Assembly: GCF_009363435.1 (NCBI RefSeq)
Contig: NZ_CP045354.1
Coordinates: 2,818,501 to 2,882,500 of the forward strand
DNA length: 64,000 nt
Origin: Labrenzia sp. THAF82
GTDB lineage: Bacteria > Pseudomonadota > Alphaproteobacteria > Rhizobiales > Stappiaceae
Direction: 5' to 3'
Position 1 is the first letter of the stretch. The number at the start of each line of letters is the position of its first letter. Under the pieces are notes generated by a model that ran no database searches, was not told where the DNA came from, and was given only the letters and a program-made list of their open reading frames with translations. Positions 62,301 to 64,000 of the stretch are shown here, piece by piece. Made by a program: the position numbers and the translations under genes.

Positions 62301-64000
62301 TGAGCTGCCGCGACGTCGGTCGGGTTGGAGTTTTCAGGAACGGATGCCTTGGCGCTTTTTTGTTCCAGGAGCGTGCGCATATCAGCGCCAATTTGCTCAA
62401 GAAGCTGCTGTGTGCGCCGTTTCAATACACGTGGCTGAGATTTGACGACTTGTGTTGCCGCAAGTTTTGTCGGCTGCGCTCTGGCAAGTCTCGGCAGGTT
62501 TTCTGCGTCGACCCCGGGCATCCGGGCAAGTTCAATGCCTTTGTGAGCATAGTCGTTGTAAAGCTGCCAGGTCATTGCTGGCAGGCTGCCACCCGTTACG
62601 CGCCGGGTGGAGGAAAAGTCGTCATTGCCGTACCAGACGGCGGTTGCGAAATTGCCTGTATAGCCGACAAACCAAGCGTCGCGGTAAGCATTGGTGGTGC
62701 CCGTTTTGCCAGCGGCGACAACCCCATCGATCCTGGCCCTGCGGGCGGTACCTGCCTCAACCACATTGACCAGGATATCGTTCATCTGATGAACCTTGTC
62801 CTCCGGCAGCACGCGGATGGTGTCCGGTTCATCGTGTTCGCGCTGATAAAGAACGATACCGTCACTGTTCTTCACTTCAAGGATTGCATACGCCGGTGCC
62901 TTGAAGCCGCCATTTGCAAATGTTGCGTAGGAAGCGGCCATGTCCACAACGGAGACTTCAGACGAACCGATCGGCAATGAAATCGAGTTCTCAAGCTCAT
63001 GTGTCAGACCCATGGCGTAAGCGGTTTCGATTATTTTTTCACGGCCGAAATCGAGCGACAGTCGCACCGGAATGGTGTTGATCGACTTTGTCAGGGCCAG
63101 TTTCAGACTGACCGGTCCTCTGTAGCTTCTGTTGTAGTTTTTGGGTGACCAGTTGCCGATCCAGACCGGACGGTCCGGCACGATGCTGGTTGGCTCATAG
63201 CCGTTCATGAAGGCCGTCATATAGACGAAAGGCTTGAAAGATGAACCGGGTTGGCGCAGGGCATTGACCGCCCTGTTGAACTGACTTTCGCCATATGATC
63301 TGCCGCCAACCATGGCAACGACGGCACCGTCCGGGATCATCGACACGAGGGCAGCTTCGCCTGCATCGCGCAGTTTGCCGTTTTCCCTGAGGATGGTTTC
63401 CACAGCGAGATCTGCCTGGCGTTGCAGGGCTGGATCAAGGGTGGTGCGCACCGTCACGATGCGGTCGCGGGCAAGCGCGGGATTGCGTCGTGCAAGCTTC
63501 TTGACCTCATCCAGAGCCCAGTCGAGGAAATACTCGGGCAATTGGTCCTGTGAGCGATCGACCGCGAGCGCCGGGTTGCGTCTTGCACCGATCACCTGAC
63601 CTTCAGTCAAAAGCGATGCCTGAACCATATTGGTGAGCACTTCATTGGCACGCGCGCGGGCCGCAGGCAGGTTTATGTGTGGGGCGTATTTGCCGGGCGC
63701 TTTATAAAGGCCGGCCAGCATCGCGCTTTCAGCGAGTGTCAGTTCCCTTACGTTCTTGTTGAAATAGAACTCTGCGGCCGCGGTTACGCCAAACACGCCA
63801 CCACCCATATAGGCCCGGTCAAGATAGAGTTTCAGAATTTCCTGCTTGGTCAGGTTCGCCTCGAGCCAAAGCGCCAGATAGGCTTCCTTGATCTTTCGGC
63901 TCAGACTGCGCTCATTGGTCAGGAACAGGTTTTTGGCAAGCTGCTGTGTCAGTGTCGAGCCACCCTGGACAACGCCGCCTGCGCGCGCGTTTTCGACCAT
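62297..64000 (-). CDS. Penicillin-binding protein 1A family, C-terminal part (5-prime end outside window)
   Basis: 567 residues are visible; the N-terminus lies beyond the window. The glycosyltransferase domain enters at GGSTLTQQLAKN, and the transpeptidase domain shows SSFK in PGSSFKPFVYMTAF (nucleophile Ser), SIN in TKSINTIPVRL, and KTGTTNAYRDAWFVGYT. The product makes and crosslinks peptidoglycan at the inner-membrane outer face. The C-terminal tail after the transpeptidase is about 85 residues. The two membrane-protein genes follow in an operon. Confidence 0.95.
   Translation of the reverse strand: MVENARAGGVVQGGSTLTQQLAKNLFLTNERSLSRKIKEAYLALWLEANLTKQEILKLYLDRAYMGGGVFGVTAAAEFYFNKNVRELTLAESAMLAGLYKAPGKYAPHINLPAARARANEVLTNMVQASLLTEGQVIGARRNPALAVDRSQDQLPEYFLDWALDEVKKLARRNPALARDRIVTVRTTLDPALQRQADLAVETILRENGKLRDAGEAALVSMIPDGAVVAMVGGRSYGESQFNRAVNALRQPGSSFKPFVYMTAFMNGYEPTSIVPDRPVWIGNWSPKNYNRSYRGPVSLKLALTKSINTIPVRLSLDFGREKIIETAYAMGLTHELENSISLPIGSSEVSVVDMAASYATFANGGFKAPAYAILEVKNSDGIVLYQREHDEPDTIRVLPEDKVHQMNDILVNVVEAGTARRARIDGVVAAGKTGTTNAYRDAWFVGYTGNFATAVWYGNDDFSSTRRVTGGSLPAMTWQLYNDYAHKGIELARMPGVDAENLPRLARAQPTKLAATQVVKSQPRVLKRRTQQLLEQIGADMRTLLEQKSAKASVPENSNPTDVAAAQ

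Noticed and set aside
1..64000. tRNA, rRNA, insertion sequence, prophage or CRISPR features
   Set aside because: No cloverleaf-like sequence, transposase, integrase, terminal repeats or regularly spaced repeats were seen while reading the window. A tRNAscan or repeat search would be needed to exclude them fully.

Overview
The window reads as chromosomal DNA of a mid-to-high GC alphaproteobacterium, most likely a marine or host-associated member of the Hyphomicrobiales close to Stappiaceae (Roseibium/Labrenzia type). This is an inference from gene content: a MucR/Ros zinc-finger regulator, DUF1491, DUF5330 and DUF2336 proteins, a split methylmalonyl-CoA mutase with MeaB, an Fe-type SodB, a cobalamin riboswitch, and PBP1A preceded by a DUF1214-type membrane protein. 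No rRNA, tRNA, IS element, prophage or CRISPR array was seen. It looks like ordinary core and niche-adaptation chromosome.

Layout. 1-8 kb: truncated meaB, a phytanoyl-CoA dioxygenase-like enzyme, a DUF1131 lipoprotein, LOG hydrolase, M20 dipeptidase, an atypical CDF transporter behind a HerA-like ATPase, and two small proteins. 8-13.5 kb: a LuxR-type regulator and mutA-mutB. 13.5-16 kb: a three-gene operon of two DUF2975 membrane proteins plus a Cro/C1-like regulator, then an Omp25-like porin. 16-26 kb: metabolic and stress genes (HAD, VOC, branched-chain aminotransferase, MFS, sodB, two c-type cytochromes, GNAT) and a LysR gene divergent from an ABM-DUF2798-RidA operon. 26-29.2 kb: a patch of unrecognised, mostly exported proteins in AT-richer DNA. 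29.2-36 kb: an orphan peptide-binding protein, oligopeptidase B and a bd-type quinol oxidase (cydAB/cioAB). 36.2-40 kb: a cobalamin riboswitch, a small ORF, DUF1636 and a FecBCD/BtuFCD-like ABC importer. 40-47 kb: MFS, HxlR/QorB pair, VCBS protein, MmyB-like regulator/MAPEG pair, MsrB, and a PAS-GGDEF protein with a degenerate active site. 47-53 kb: a complete seven-gene mrpABCDEFG antiporter operon. 53-64 kb: mucR, sufE, DUF5330, a degenerate histidine kinase with a peptidoglycan-binding partner, DUF1491, DUF2336, a lipoprotein, and the pair of membrane proteins in front of PBP1A (truncated by the window end).

How the parts connect. B12 is a recurring theme: MutAB is B12-dependent, MeaB protects it, and the riboswitch-controlled importer probably supplies the cofactor. 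SodB, MsrB, the bd oxidase and the QorB/HxlR pair make up a redox-defence layer. Mrp, PBP1A and the peptidoglycan-binding protein concern ion balance and envelope.

The most interesting signals are: the stacked regulation in front of the DUF1636-ABC operon (riboswitch, a hairpin covering the ribosome binding site of an unrecognised 85-residue ORF, and a Zur-like palindrome inside that ORF); the histidine-kinase-like protein that has lost its phospho-acceptor His and ATP-binding boxes; paired palindromes upstream of mutAB; and several well-formed operators in divergent intergenic regions. All family calls were made by eye from motifs, without database searches.
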